Positions 34,723 to 50,646 of a DNA stretch of 64,000 nt are shown here, one piece after another. The DNA comes from Syncephalis plumigaleata (Eukaryota > Zoopagomycota > Zoopagomycetes > Zoopagales > Piptocephalidaceae): contig JAIXMF010000001.1 of NCBI GenBank assembly GCA_025201365.1, forward strand, positions 1,054,001 through 1,118,000, read 5' to 3'. Within the stretch, counting starts at the first letter, position 1. Each line of letters starts with the position of its first letter. The translations under genes were made by a program, and so were the position numbers. A model generated the notes under the pieces. The model saw only the letters and a program-made list of their open reading frames with translations. It searched no databases and was not told the DNA's origin.

Positions 34723-35517
34723 CTACTTGCCAAATGGCCATGGTGAAGCCTCCCAATAGACTGCCACGCCCATTAAGGCCAGTGCCAATAGCGTGGTGAT
34801 GACGAAGCAACTGCGAAACTCTTTTCGTTGACGAGTCTCACCGGCCAACACACAAGCCAATGCCGCTAGAAGCATTAGACCAATACTAATGCCAAAGAAT
34901 ATACCGAAATACATGAGTCGTTGTAATGCTTCAGCCTGCGGATTCTGCGGATTATAACAGGTGGGATAGCCGGCTTCATCGTTTTTAACGCAGAACCCTA
35001 GGCACTACTCGTGTTCATGTGAGTCATTGCTCGTTGGTAATACCATCAATGTCACTCACTTGCTCTGAACTATCGCAGCCGGACAACACCTTTTCTTCCA
35101 ACGACACGCCTGCGCCTCATCGCAATAGGCGTCAGGTCCGCAATTGCCCAAACCAATCAGTGTGGCTCGTACTAGTCGTCCAGGCACCGCTTGCTGGTAA
35201 CGATCCACGAGCAGTTGCATTTGTACCGTTGCACCAGGCAATGGACAACGCTGACATGCCGCACCAATATTGACTATGGGACCGGTGTAATAGTTGCCAT
35301 TAGGCAGTGGCATGGCTAGACATCCCACTGTACTGGGTGGCTGGCAAGTAAGTCCGGTACTGGCCAGGTAGCATGCTAAATCACCGGGACAGGTAAGGTT
35401 ATTGGCACAGGAAATAAGTGCATTGCCATTGTTGTTAGTGTCTGTACTGGACTGCGAGTCGACACCGATGAAAAGAAAGCTTAACAGGGCGAATAGCAAT
35501 AATAATAGTAATGGCAT
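34723..35517 (-). CDS. secretory-pathway Cys-rich membrane protein
   Basis: I do not recognise the family. The first exon starts MPLLLLLLFALLSFLFIG, a signal peptide, followed by an extracytosolic Cys-rich part (CANNLTCPGDLACYL, LTCQPPSTVGC, AACQRCPLPG, NCGPDAYC, ACRWKK). The second exon carries CVKNDEAGYPTCYNPQNP, then two hydrophobic helices (GIFFGISIGLMLLAALACVL and CFVITTLLALALMGVAVYW) and ends SPWPFGK. It is probably a cell-surface or endomembrane protein whose Cys-rich ectodomain is held by the C-terminal helices. The exon join near 35060-34995 is not in frame with any simple donor; GTGAGT at about 35043 is the best donor, so one or more bases may be lost around the AAAA at 35090. Confidence 0.6.
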
Positions 35518-36514
35518 ACTAGCATTATTGTTATTGTTATTGTTATTGTTATTATTATAAATGACACGTATGGATGATGGATCGACTTTGTTGGATGTAT
35601 TATAATGAACAGAACGAGATACAGATCGAACTATAAATGACGAGTAGGCGGTGAATTGCTTGACCGTTCATTTAATGAAATGGTAGACATGATTTCCTAT
35701 ATCAGAATCGTTATTACAAATAGATAGATAGATAAATAGATAGTTGTCCACTGCTCACTAGAATAAATGATATGAACAAGAATGAAGGTAGTGGTGGTAT
35801 AGACAAATGCGAATAGTAAGTAGATGGACGTAATTACAAAAAGGTTACAAGTAAACAAAAGCGACGATAGAAGCAGTATCTCACTGGCGGTGATTTAATT
35901 GTTGTGGAGTAAGTCTGACTAGGCGTGTCTCGTACTAAACTGGAATGATGCCAGGTGATGGTGGTACAAGTAATACTTATACGCGAAAGGTGGTCCACAC
36001 CATTCACGCTCGTTCAGCTGTTATCCGCGTGATCATCGACATGGTGACAAGTCGTTGTTACTGATCGTGTAGCATCTGTTCACTGGGTTAACTGTGCTTG
36101 CCTATAATGCTAGTAGATCATGTACATGAGGGATTATTGATTATAGTTAGATGACTAGATTCATTGTAGATGTAGATAATGTAGGCTGGTGATCCTTCAA
36201 CAAACGTGGTATCATTCATTTAATAAATGATTCTCATTGGTTCATGACGAATAGGGATTTCGTCACTCATTCTCCTTTCTTCTGGCTTATCAGCCGGTCA
36301 CTCTATGGCTCATACTGCCACGTTATACACCTTTTCTTTCATTCCTATTATTGCGCGTACTACTACGTTTATCGTTCTCTATCGTCATTACTAGCAATAC
36401 TAGCACGTAAGGCTATTGCACTCCTTCTAGTGCTTGTGCTCCGTATTTCATCCACGGTAGCTGCTATTTCAACCTGTTCATTTCTTTACCCTTCATCATC
36501 TTGTCATTGTCACA
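35518..36514. other. divergent promoter region
   Basis: About 1 kb lies between the minus-strand membrane-protein gene and the plus-strand NIPSNAP gene. A (TTATTG)n run sits directly upstream of the former (35525-35555), and a CT-rich block precedes the latter (36260-36500). The open frame through 36244-36514 is in frame with NIPSNAP but hydrophobic and low-complexity, and I take it as leader sequence. Confidence 0.45.
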
Positions 36515-37794
36515 ATGCTAGGCAAATTACTCTTTCCTGCACTGCTCGTTGCTCTTCTATCCCACGAGCAAACATACTAGCTGCCACCCATAGGCTTCGT
36601 ACACCAGTAGTCAATCGTGCAACACTCAGTGTCTCCTCTTTCTCCACCACTTCCACCATAAAAGCTGATTCGACCAGCAACGACAACACTAACCCTGATG
36701 CAACGCAACAGAGTGCAGCCTCACGCGCTGCCGGTAAGGCTTCTCAGATCGTCAGTTCACTACTCCATGGATCCAAGGCAGCGAAAGGTCCCGGGGATCA
36801 TGAGGATGTGTCAGAGACCTATTCGAAAATGCTCGCTCGTGGCAAATACGTTCATGAATTACAATGTAAATGATATTTATAACTATGACTACTATTACAT
36901 CATCATCATCATCATCATCATCATCAGTATTTATTAATCATTGTCAATCATATAGATCACAAGATTAAACCGGAATGTGTCGATGCTTATGCAAAACTAG
37001 TGGAGCAACACTATCCCTACATTGCAGGTGGCGAGCAACAAGATGTCAAGTTGTGTGGTTCATGGCTAACACAGATTGGCGATCAAGATGAAGCGATACA
37101 CATCTGGGAGTACACGGGCTATACGGGCCATGCTAGAGCGACAAATCGACTACTCGACGATCCCAAACATGCGGCATTCCTACGCGATGTTGGTCCGATG
37201 CTACGCTCTCGCTCGAATCAAATGTGTCTAGAGTTTGCCTTCTGGCCCACGATGGCTCCCTGCAAGCGAGGCGGTGTCTACGAGCTTCGTAGCTATCGAT
37301 TGAAACCGGGCAATCTACTTGAATGGGAGACTAACTGGTGAGTAGTTATGATGATGATTAGTGAATGCATTGTGCAGAAGAATACTTGTTAATCATCTAG
37401 TTCACATACATAATTACAGGCGACGTGGTCTAGAGTGTCGTCGTCAATTCTGTGAACCTGTCGGTGCATGGTTCTCGCAATTAGGTCAACTGAACTATGT
37501 ACATCATATGTGGCAATATCCGTAAGTAATACTACAGTTACTGCACTAGATGATTAACAGTGGCTGACTATGGATAATAACGTCACATTAGTGATCTAGA
37601 AAGTCGTAAGCGTACACGCGAACAAGCATGGAGTGTTAATGGATGGGCCGAGACCGTATACAACACAGGTTAGTCTAACTTTTTATCTAACAATGACTAT
37701 TAGGGCATTAACTGATCTACTCCATCTAGTACGACTCATTGACGAGATGAATACCGTAATCCTGACACCTCTACCGTTCAGTCCGCTAAAGTAA
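36515..37794 (+). CDS. NIPSNAP-family mitochondrial protein
   Basis: NIPSNAP proteins are ferredoxin-like-fold proteins of mitochondria, linked in animals to mitophagy signalling; the fungal role is unknown. Exons: 36515-36865, 36956-37337, 37420-37521, 37592-37668, 37730-37794. Motifs: YVHELQ, IKPECVDAYAKLVEQHYP, GSWLTQIGDQDEAIHIWEY, SRSNQMCLEFAFWP, GVYELRSYRLKPGNLLEWE, WFSQLGQLNYVHHMWQYP, DLESRKRTREQAW and the end PLPFSPLK, in family order. I prefer the start at 36515 (MLGKLLFPALLVALL) because it gives a hydrophobic, Arg-containing presequence. Reaching the family frame from it needs one base that seems lost near 36560; the continuous frame instead opens far upstream at 36244. Confidence 0.9.
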
Positions 37795-38210
37795 CGATGC
37801 TAAACGGGCATTAGTAATTAGTAGTAACAATTTATGTGATTCACATTGAACTTTCTCATCACTGAAATAAAACTGGCAAATCAAAAACTGTCCATTTCAA
37901 AAAAGTGTTTCTCTCACATAGCACTAGATTATACGTACAAATACCGTGATAATTGCATAACCACACCGCAAATAACAACTATTGTTCTTTATTCTGCGTC
38001 ACTTTCCATCTGGCGTCACCGTTCATTGTGTACGCGTAGATTCAAACAAACAGAGAACTTACCTTGAACTAGTTAGTAATTATCTGTTGTAAGGCACCTT
38101 CTTCCTCCACCACCACCACCTTGTCACTTGTCTAGTTATTGTTGAATACCCGCTTTATCGCGAAAGAAAAACGAGAGAAGGCGCGATCGTCGCCAGGTTT
38201 GTATACAGCC
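37795..38210. other. spacer and probable RPB2 promoter
   Basis: I see no gene. A (CCA)n run at about 38106-38120 lies 90 bp upstream of the RPB2 start. The short open frame at 37846-38067 is unremarkable. Confidence 0.5.
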
Positions 38211-42664
<4,454 letters not shown>

Positions 42665-42780
42665 AGAGAGAAAAGATGATTTTGAATACAAAAGAAAAGC
42701 AAATAGCAATAGCAACAATAACAAGAATGGAAATGGAACCCTTTTTATTATTAAATACGTGTTAATACCAAAGAATATGA

Positions 42781-44853
42781 CTAGTTATATAATTGCATAG
42801 TAGTCTTCTCGGCAATAGATTGTAGTTCATGCCATAGTTGTCTAGTAAACTGCCATGCTAGTTGATACGTCAAGGGTAATTGCGGAAATAGAGATGTCTA
42901 CTCGGTAGTAATAATAAAATATACAATGAATAAAATGATAACAGTGCACGAGTACTACTTGATGAATCAACGACTTACCAGCTGATCTATTCGTGTTTGT
43001 GCTTGTTCTATTGCGTGTTGACATAGTTCACGTATGAAATATCGTAGAAACTTGTTAGTAACTGGATAGGATGTCAATGTTAATTCATCATCAAGTGAAT
43101 CATAAAGTACGTGTTGCCATTGCTGGATTACGTTTAATGTCGATGCAGAGTGTTGATTGAATTGCGGTAAAAATAAAATACGTAATGCAGCAAGTAGTCT
43201 ACTAGGTGGATGACCATCTTCATAGAAAGCATAATCACTATATAACATCAAAAATAGGTTAATCAATAGGGTACATGAATCAATCAACGGATAACCTACT
43301 CGACAAGTCCATGTTGTGTCAAGAATTCGAGTTTCGCTACTGTATCATGATGAGCATGACGTAACCATTGATACCATGGCTTACAGACTAGCGATACTCG
43401 TTGCAATACTAGATTTACAGATTGTTGCACATCCTCTAGACTAAGCACCCATTGATTGTATTTGTTTTTAGGAGTGACAAACCCGTATTCTCCTAAAAGA
43501 AATCCATTGTCATGCGGGCCATAACTAATAAATGCCTATGATGAAGATAAGCAAATAGAGCAGGGAACAATAAACTAGTTGTGTATTATCACCTGTTGTC
43601 CGCGTAGAAATGTATTCTCCGTAGTAATCGTGTAACATTCTGTTTCCTTGTTATAATAAGCTTTCATCTGTAGTATAATGTTAATGGCTATTATTTAGAT
43701 ATATATATCTGAATACTTACTATGGCTCCGGATGATGATTTAGCATATCGAGGAATGGTGCCATTACAATACGATCACTGACGGGTGCATTTACGCCTTT
43801 ATCCATGTAAACACAACGAGTATTCACTAAGTGTATCGAACTGTATTAGAAACATTAACAGTAAGCATGGATTGTAGTGTAATACCATTTAACCATCCCC
43901 ATTGATATACTTCTTTAGTTGGCTTAATCAATGCATGGTTATTCTATTGAGTGTTAATGAAAAGTTGAACCTATTTTATTCAATGACCTACACTTAGCAT
44001 ATCTTGACATAGTTGGGAATAACTCTCATCTATAGCGGTCTGCTGTTGTCTTATCATATCTAGTGTTGAACATGTAATGATTGAGTACTAGTTAGATATA
44101 CTATTATATATGCATCGTTGATTCACCTTGCACAGATGAGGGTAGCAATCGTTGCAATGAATTAGGATAGCAAATAGGTAGTGTGTTAAAGTCGCGTGGC
44201 AATACAGCCAAGTAGGGCCATTGTCTACTGCTTCTACCATGAATGCTCGTCTCCACTGCCAAATGATACGCCATCAGCGCGTGTGTCTTTGGTGGTGTTT
44301 TGCATCTAGATCATTGATTAGGGATACACTTGGCGAATGAATAACGATATCAACTACCTGGACAATGCATCGCAATAGTAGCTACGTAGACTATCGGATG
44401 TAATTAACAGTTGCTTTGGTATCTCTACTAGATTATCTCCTGGCTATTATCGTATTAATGTAGAGGGTAGAGATGATAAGCTATGGTATACTGCTGCTAA
44501 AACTTCATACCATAATATCGCGTGTAGCCATCATGCCACGACCAGTACCTATGGAGTACATACGCCTGTTAACCCGTAGATAGCATGCACTATCGTAATC
44601 TACTTACTGGAAAACTCGGCCATAGTCAGATACATTCGTGGAGGACGAGTAGCCTGTAGCCAAGCACGAAATGCTAACCATTCGTTATCGTTCGTCACTA
44701 AAGTGTATGATTAGTATGCTCTACAATAAATAGTATGACTATGGCTAGTCGCATACCACGTCCAGATTCCTTGAACGTAGTCGGCTGCTTTGAATGCAAA
44801 TATCTACGTGCATGTCGTCGTTGTCGTTCACGTCGTGTACGACCAGACACCAT
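42781..44853 (-). CDS. SET-domain protein methyltransferase (SETD4/RKM/LSMT-like)
   Basis: Proteins of this class methylate lysines on ribosomal proteins, histones or other targets. About ten short exons are seen, starting MVSGRTRRERQRRHARR at 44853, an Arg-rich basic N-terminus. The SET parts in order are GTGRGMMATRDI, NLVEIPKQLLITSDS, ALMAYHLAVE, WPYLAVLPRDFNTLP, MDMLNH-type MAPFLDMLNHHPEP and GQQVFISYGPHDNGFLLGEY, where the NH and YG motifs bind SAM. A C-terminal helical domain follows (RLLAALRILFLP, NKFLRYFIRELCQHAIEQAQ), like the Rubisco-LSMT substrate-binding domain. At least one join near 44580-44540 needs a base that seems lost. It is convergent with RPB2 (116 nt apart) and divergent from the nitronate monooxygenase (86 nt). 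Confidence 0.8.
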
Positions 44854-44939
44854 GACAGTAAGCGATAAAAAAGAAATGTGAATTTTATGAAAAGAAATTA
44901 ATTAAGCAGATCAAGAATACAAATTGTTTATTACCGAAG
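44854..44939. promoter_or_regulatory. 86-bp bidirectional promoter
   Basis: Only 86 bp separate the start codons of the minus-strand SET gene (44853) and the plus-strand nitronate monooxygenase (44940). The spacer is AT-rich and must hold both promoters and both leaders, unless one transcript starts inside the other gene. Confidence 0.5.
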
Positions 44940-46231
44940 ATGTCTAAACAATTCCAGCAATATTTCCCGCATGTTACCGTGCCTATCGTGTAAGCACCTA
45001 TGGCCTATGCTTCCGGTTGGGAGTTGGCCACAGCAGTGAGTGGAGCAGGTGCACTTGGTTTTATCGGGGCTGGCTACGTTACCGAGCCAGAATGGGCTGC
45101 CACGGAGCTGGCACACGCAGCAGCAGCAATAACATCATCGTCATCATCAAACCTAGCCCGTGGTTCACATGGTCGTCTTCCCATTGGTATCGGGTTTATC
45201 ACCTGGCATTTGAAGGCATCGAGTAGTTGGCCAGACGTACTAGCTAGGGTGCTGGATGCACGTCCGGCAGCCATATGGTTCTCATTTGGCGATGCCTCAT
45301 CGATGATTCAATGGATACGCGAACGGGAGAAGACATTGCTGCCGGAGGGCATGCCACCGTGTCGCATATTCGTCCAAGTGCAAACGGTAGCCGGTGCACT
45401 TGACGCAGTTAGATGGGGTGCCGATATATTGTAGCTCAGGGTAAGTAGGAAGGGAGAAGGGATTATTTGCACGCTTAAGGGGAAGTGAAGGAGCATGATG
45501 ATGATGATGATTGAAACTAATCGTTCCTCCTTATTAAACCCATTCTTCTCCCATGATGTATTAGGAAGTGAAGCAGGTGGTCACAGTGCTAAACACAGCT
45601 CTCTACCATATGCCTATTGCCAGAAGTCATTGATGCCATAGATAATCCTGCTATCCCTGTTTTAGCAGCAGGTGGTATCGCTGATGGACGTGGTCTAGCG
45701 GCAGTATTGGTGATGGGTGCCGCAGCAGCCGTGATAGGTTCCAGGTGAGTGAAATAGTAATAATACAACATGTGCTCATCAACATCCATACTATGATAGA
45801 TTTGTAATTAGCAAGGAATGTCCAACTAGTGATGCTGTCAAACAAGCAATCATCGATACTAAAGATGGCGGGTAAGCATGGGGGAACACAAAGTGTTATT
45901 CGGCAACATTGATTCATGATATCATGCGGTGTCTCATTGATGAAACAGGATAACTACCACAAAGCTGGATGTCTTTGACAAACTACGTGGATTCGGATGG
46001 CCGGAAGAATACGCCATTCGTACGATGCGCAATAGAATTACAGATGCCTACGAGCAAGACAACACCATGCCAACTACCGAGGAGTTCAGCGATGCAATTC
46101 GTCGAGGTGATACAACAGTGGCAATGGTTACCACTAGTCAAGCAGTAGGCTTGCTAAATCAATTACAATCAGCGGCAGAGATTGTCGAGCAGATTCATGC
46201 TCAAGCACAGAAACTGCTTTCACGACAATAG
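44940..46231 (+). CDS. nitronate monooxygenase (2-nitropropane dioxygenase family)
   Basis: These are FMN-dependent TIM-barrel enzymes that oxidise toxic nitronates such as propionate-3-nitronate. The reading starts MSKQFQQYFPHVTVPIV, then APMAYASGWELATAVSGAG, LGFIGAGY, LPIGIGFITWHL, AAIWFSFGD, IFVQVQTVAGALDAV, GADIL, SEAGGHS (catalytic His region), IPVLAAGGIADGRGLAAVL (FMN phosphate loop) and MGAAAAVIGSRF. Four or five exons are used. The codon directly before APM is TAA (44991-44993), in frame with the upstream Met. Either translation starts at ATG 45000, which drops the first beta strand, or this is a nonsense change. One-base losses are also apparent near 45432 (before the first intron) and near 45620 (Pro-Tyr-Ala to Leu-Leu-Pro). 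A two-helix C-terminal extension with many Gln and Ala follows the barrel. Confidence 0.85.
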
Positions 46232-46761
46232 AAAAGGCCTATAAGAGAGTTGATTGCTACAGAAGAATCACTTGATCCATAGTTGCATTAAAACCCTTAA
46301 CCACCATATTTATCCAATTGTAAATATTGACCATATCATCATGTTGCTGCTTGCTATTGAACATTGAATATTGAATATTATGAGCTTGTATACATAACGT
46401 TACTATTGAATGTGATCAGTAGACATCTATTATTATTATTTTATTTACTATCATTAATGCTAATACTCGTGATTGCATAAATATTTCGAATGAACGAACG
46501 AAACCAGGAATTGTAACCTATCCACATGAGATAATTTCCAAATAAGTAATCAGGAAACAATTGTAACTACATGACTATAGCTATGTTTCGAATTTATCTA
46601 AATATACTTGAAGCAAGTAGAGCGCACACACTGATACTATGCATGGACAACTATAAAAGAACGCTTGATCTTTTGGTTTGTATTCGAACAATATCAACAT
46701 TCCGCTTACAGTATCTCTTAAACCTCATACAATATCATACTCGCAAATTACCATCAGCATT
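46232..46761. other. spacer between nitronate monooxygenase and kinase-like gene
   Basis: AT-rich, with no gene seen. The open frame at 46571-46789 lacks any motif and overlaps the start of the next gene. Confidence 0.55.
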
Positions 46762-48033
46762 ATGCAAAAACACAACGCTTTTATTTTAACGCTATCTGCA
46801 TGTTGTTAACGACGTTTTGCGCCACAGAAACACATGCTGCCGGTGCTGATGACCCTAATGGTAATTTCTATCGAATATCATAGCAGTATCTTGTACACTA
46901 ATCTATAATTACACGTACAACAGTTAAACAAGTAAAAGTGACGCTTCCTAAAGTCATCAGTTACAAAGGAAAAGATGGAGTGGCAAGACAACTGACTGAT
47001 ATCAATGTATTCAGTAGCCCGATTGACGAAGACACTGGGAAAAACGAATTGACCATGTCGTACGCACTGCTAGGAGGCACACCTGTTGTATTAAAGTGCG
47101 GAACTCAAAAAGTGTTTGCAAGAGAGATGGACGCAGTTCAGGTAATGCATATATAAATTCTACATCAAGCAATTGCTAACAAGATATTAGATGCTGGACA
47201 TGGCCAATGCTGCTCCCGGTCCAGCGATTGGTAAAGCTAATATTGCTTTACCGCTGGATTACTTTAAAATGCCTGGCACTACATTGAGCGTCTTCAAACA
47301 GCAGCCGGACTGCGTTGTATATGAGCTCATTCCAGGCAAGAACCTGAAAGATTATGCAAAGCACACAAATTTGGCAACAATAGCAAAAATACTACCTGGT
47401 GTCATTAAAGACGTGCTTCAAGGCAAGTATCTCCATATTGTTTCTACATCTATAGCACGTATTGACCAAATAATCAGGCGCACATTACATGTATCAAGCC
47501 AATATTGCGCATAATGATCTTGGAGATCAGAGTAAGTCATGCAAACTATTCCATTTTAGCAAGAACTAATTCGCTAATATTACTATCCAGATGTTATGGT
47601 ATATTTGGACAAGCGTACAAATGAGGTAGCAGCAAAGATTATCGACTATGATCGTGTCGTGTTACTCGTTCCAAGTGTGCAAGATGTCAAGAAGGCCAAT
47701 AGATTTGCAAAACTCAATGAGATTTCAGTGGATAAGAGAGTTGAATGCTGGCGTACCAATAATCAAGCTAGTGATATGATTCGTGCGCTCATTTTCAAGG
47801 AAGTAAGTCCCATGGAAGAGGAAATCGACGCTTTGCTGGATCGAGCTCTGGCTGACAAGACAAATAATCCTAATCCAAGTGAATCACCAATGATTAAGAA
47901 GACACTCAAGGGTATGTTGAAGATACGTAATGAATTAGAAGACAAGCACATTAAAGTGGCACCAAGTCATAAGCCCAATTTCTGTGAAATGCCGCAGATG
48001 ATCCTTAACAACTACGCAAACTATTTCAAATAA
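46762..48033 (+). CDS. signal-peptide-bearing protein-kinase-like protein
   Basis: The start at ATG 46762 (MQKHNAFILTLSACLL, allowing one lost base near 46803) gives a typical signal peptide ending around THAAG; without that base the frame begins at ATG 46800. Four or five exons follow. Kinase-like landmarks are TPVVLKCGTQKVFAREM (possible beta-3 Lys), a hinge-like CVVYELIPGKNLKDYA, the catalytic-loop analogue IAHNDLGDQNVMVYL (H-N-D and Asn in place of H-R-D-L-K-P-E-N) and KIIDYDRVVLL where DFG would stand (DYD). The C-terminal part is helical and charged. No clear glycine loop is visible. By position of motifs it is an atypical kinase or pseudokinase that enters the secretory pathway. I cannot name a family; similar secreted kinase-fold proteins occur in parasites and some early fungi. 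Confidence 0.65.
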
Positions 48034-48692
48034 ATAATCATTGTTATTCATGCTATAATCCTCTTGTAGATTGAGTATAAATCATGACTACAGTGTATAT
48101 ATAGCTTTATCGTTCTGCTGCTTCTTATGCAAATACATTTTATTAGATACTGCTTTATTTCGTTTAGCATACGTTTATATGATGCAATAACTAGGGAACT
48201 CGCTTATTTGCCCTTCTTCTTATTCGAGTCTTTCTTGCTTTTATCCATTGCTTTACGTATAATCGTCAGTTTGCCAACTGCTCCTGCACATGTAGCCATT
48301 TGCGTCTCAATGTTTCTATTGATGTTGGCCGACAGCTATTAGATGTACACATCAGAATTGTAAAGATGACATGAATGGTAAATGATTCGAGTATCGTGTA
48401 TGGAATCGGGATATGGCAGCATGTCTGAATATTATTCAGATTATTCTCAGCCTTTGTAATGGAAACGATGTTCCAACACAACTACATCAAAGTGTCATTA
48501 CTTCTAAATGTTCAAGAAATGAAGGACAAAGACAACAAGAAGCAACTTAACCGTGATGGTTATGGCTACTCACATCTAAATACGTATTATCGTAACTGTT
48601 ATTTATTAGTAGGATCAAAAGGATAACAGCGTTAATGAGGAGGGAAACATTGTATTAGCAGTATTAAACGCTTTATTATTATTAAATGATCA
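48034..48692. other. convergent spacer with a possible tiny Lys-rich frame
   Basis: I see no certain gene. On the minus strand 48299-48204 is an open frame of 31 codons starting MATCAGAVGKLTIIRKAM and ending in a Lys-rich tail (SNKKKGK). It stays open upstream to an acceptor-like TAATAG near 48341. It could be the last exon of a small protein, but no upstream exon is evident. Confidence 0.3.
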
Positions 48693-50287
48693 CTACAATG
48701 CACCGTATTCTTTTATAATCAGCGCACCTTGCTTATTACTACGTCCTACATACCTGACACCTATGAATGAATAAGCACCATAAGCACCATAGCTCTTGGT
48801 GCTCTCTATTTTTCGTACTATTTCTTTCTTATCGATATCAACCAGATATACTTTTTCTTGCTTATAACCTCCTTCCACAATGCAATATAAACTTCCTATA
48901 ACATGACGATAGTGGCTGAAATCCGAAAATTGCATTGACTGATCATCACTGAATGGCTTAGAATAAAAAATCATGGGTTTAGAATAGTCACACTTTAAGC
49001 CTGCCTTAAGTAGAGGAATTGGTAGTCCTCCATACTTGAGCCAAGGTGTATTATGTGGTTCGTCGCTTTGTCCAGACGATGCCACGCTGTGAACTATGAT
49101 CTGGAACACACGACCCTTGTCGTTGGAAAACTCAAGCACTACTTGAGATTGATCTATAGCATACACCTTCTTAGGACCTGTGAAAAATATAGCTGCCACG
49201 TAGAACCAGCCAGAGCGAATTCGATTGACCTGAGATGTACCGGAAAATTGATGCAGTGCCCATTCAATACGTCCTTTATCGTCTTTCTTGAATATTACTG
49301 TATACACTATTGCCGATTCATCATTTGTCTCGTAGAAACATGTCGCATCCCAGATATCATCAATAAAACCAGAATGCTTGGTGGCACTCTCCATATCTAG
49401 TACTGTTATATTGGCTATTTCTATGATGTTAGCATCTGTTAACATGTATAACTAAAAACAATACATACCACAATAATGACTATAGTTTTTATACAAGTCC
49501 TCACATAGTAATGCCCATTTTCCGTCCACCATCTTTACCTCCGTACCGGGTAAGCTGTCAACGATGACATATGCATTTTTATCCTCACTACCATGGGACA
49601 ATAGAGCGAGAGTTCGTGTGGTTCCGCTTTGTTGGAACGTTTCTTTAGTTCCAATTGCATAATGATCACCCACGAAAACATCACTAAAAAGTGAATTGGA
49701 AGCATCATCGCCGTATAATGGAGGAGTTTTCAGTAGCGTGGAAAGCGAATACTCCCGAGTTTTGTTGTTGGCATGCTTAAGATCTAAATGTGCCGGATAC
49801 TCGATATTGTACCAAAGCTCCCTTCTTCCTTCAGTGTCAAAATATTTATACAATAGAATAGTACTTGTAGCCGATGCATAAGTGAGGACGTCTTTTTTTC
49901 CACCCTTACAACTCCACTTTAGATCCATTTCTGTTGTGTTCGAATAACCATGTCGCCAATTATTCTCAGTGGCGATACGTCGACGATAAGTATTGTACCA
50001 GTCCACATTGTTCACGACATCCGATCTTCTTGCTGGTATGGATATCGTGTTTGGATCAGTGCGGAAACACCAGAACACGAACTCCCATTCCTTTATGCGA
50101 TATGCGCCAGATAAAAAGCGACATTTGTATAACTCCCTCCACAATACATTATTATTGCAGACTATCCTCTCAATGAATGATTGCAAGCACTTAGTCGTAC
50201 TAGTTCAATATAGTTGAGTAGACTAAGAATGTAGTTGCGTTCTCTGAATGTGAGTGTAGTTAATATGTCAGACAAAGTTAAAGACAT
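48693..50287 (-). CDS. F-box-like protein
   Basis: This is a probable substrate adaptor of an SCF ubiquitin ligase. From ATG 50287 the first 33 codons give NYIELVRLSACN. After one apparently lost base near 50187 the reading continues SFIERIVCNNNVLWRELY, the usual F-box pattern, then W-rich sequence WEFVFWCF and TYRRRIATENNWRHG, common after F-boxes in such families. The rest (about 400 residues) has alternating beta-like strands with Trp and Tyr, probably a beta-propeller-like substrate domain. A TAG codon (49454-49452) interrupts the frame between SHYCGMYCF and LYMLTDAN. The frame is the same on both sides, and a 33-nt GT-AG segment spanning the TAG (49468-49436) could be spliced out in frame. 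Confidence 0.6.
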
Positions 50288-50646
50288 GGTGGAATGAATA
50301 CTGTTTGCAATAATAGTCGTATGGAAAAGGAATGGAAACAATACGCAGGAGCTGTTTCGACTCGATTGCTAGCGTATATTTATTCGTCAAACTAACAATG
50401 GCTTGCGTCAAAGGTCTGTTGTCCAATCAACGCCTAGCAAGGACGACAATCTTCATTGTACTAGTATCGTTGTTGTTAATAAAAGCGTCAAATACACACT
50501 GCAGTTAGCTGACACCCCTGCAAATATACAGATATGCGCTATTCATTTTTATGTAATTTAGATGTTTGTTGTTGTCGTTATTGTTACTTTATTCAATTCA
50601 ATCATTTAGCAATAATTAAACCATTTAGCGTTGATATAGGCGACTA
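50288..50646. other. spacer upstream of the F-box-like gene
   Basis: No gene seen. It contains the promoter of the F-box-like gene and the 3' flank of the Kre9-like gene, both on the minus strand. Confidence 0.55.

Noticed and set aside
44985-49454. Reassignment of UAA/UAG to Gln
   Set aside because: Only two internal cases are seen (nitronate monooxygenase and the F-box-like gene), while RRP5, Dus, lipase and casein kinase I end with TAA and OPT and RPB2 with TAG at family-typical C-termini.
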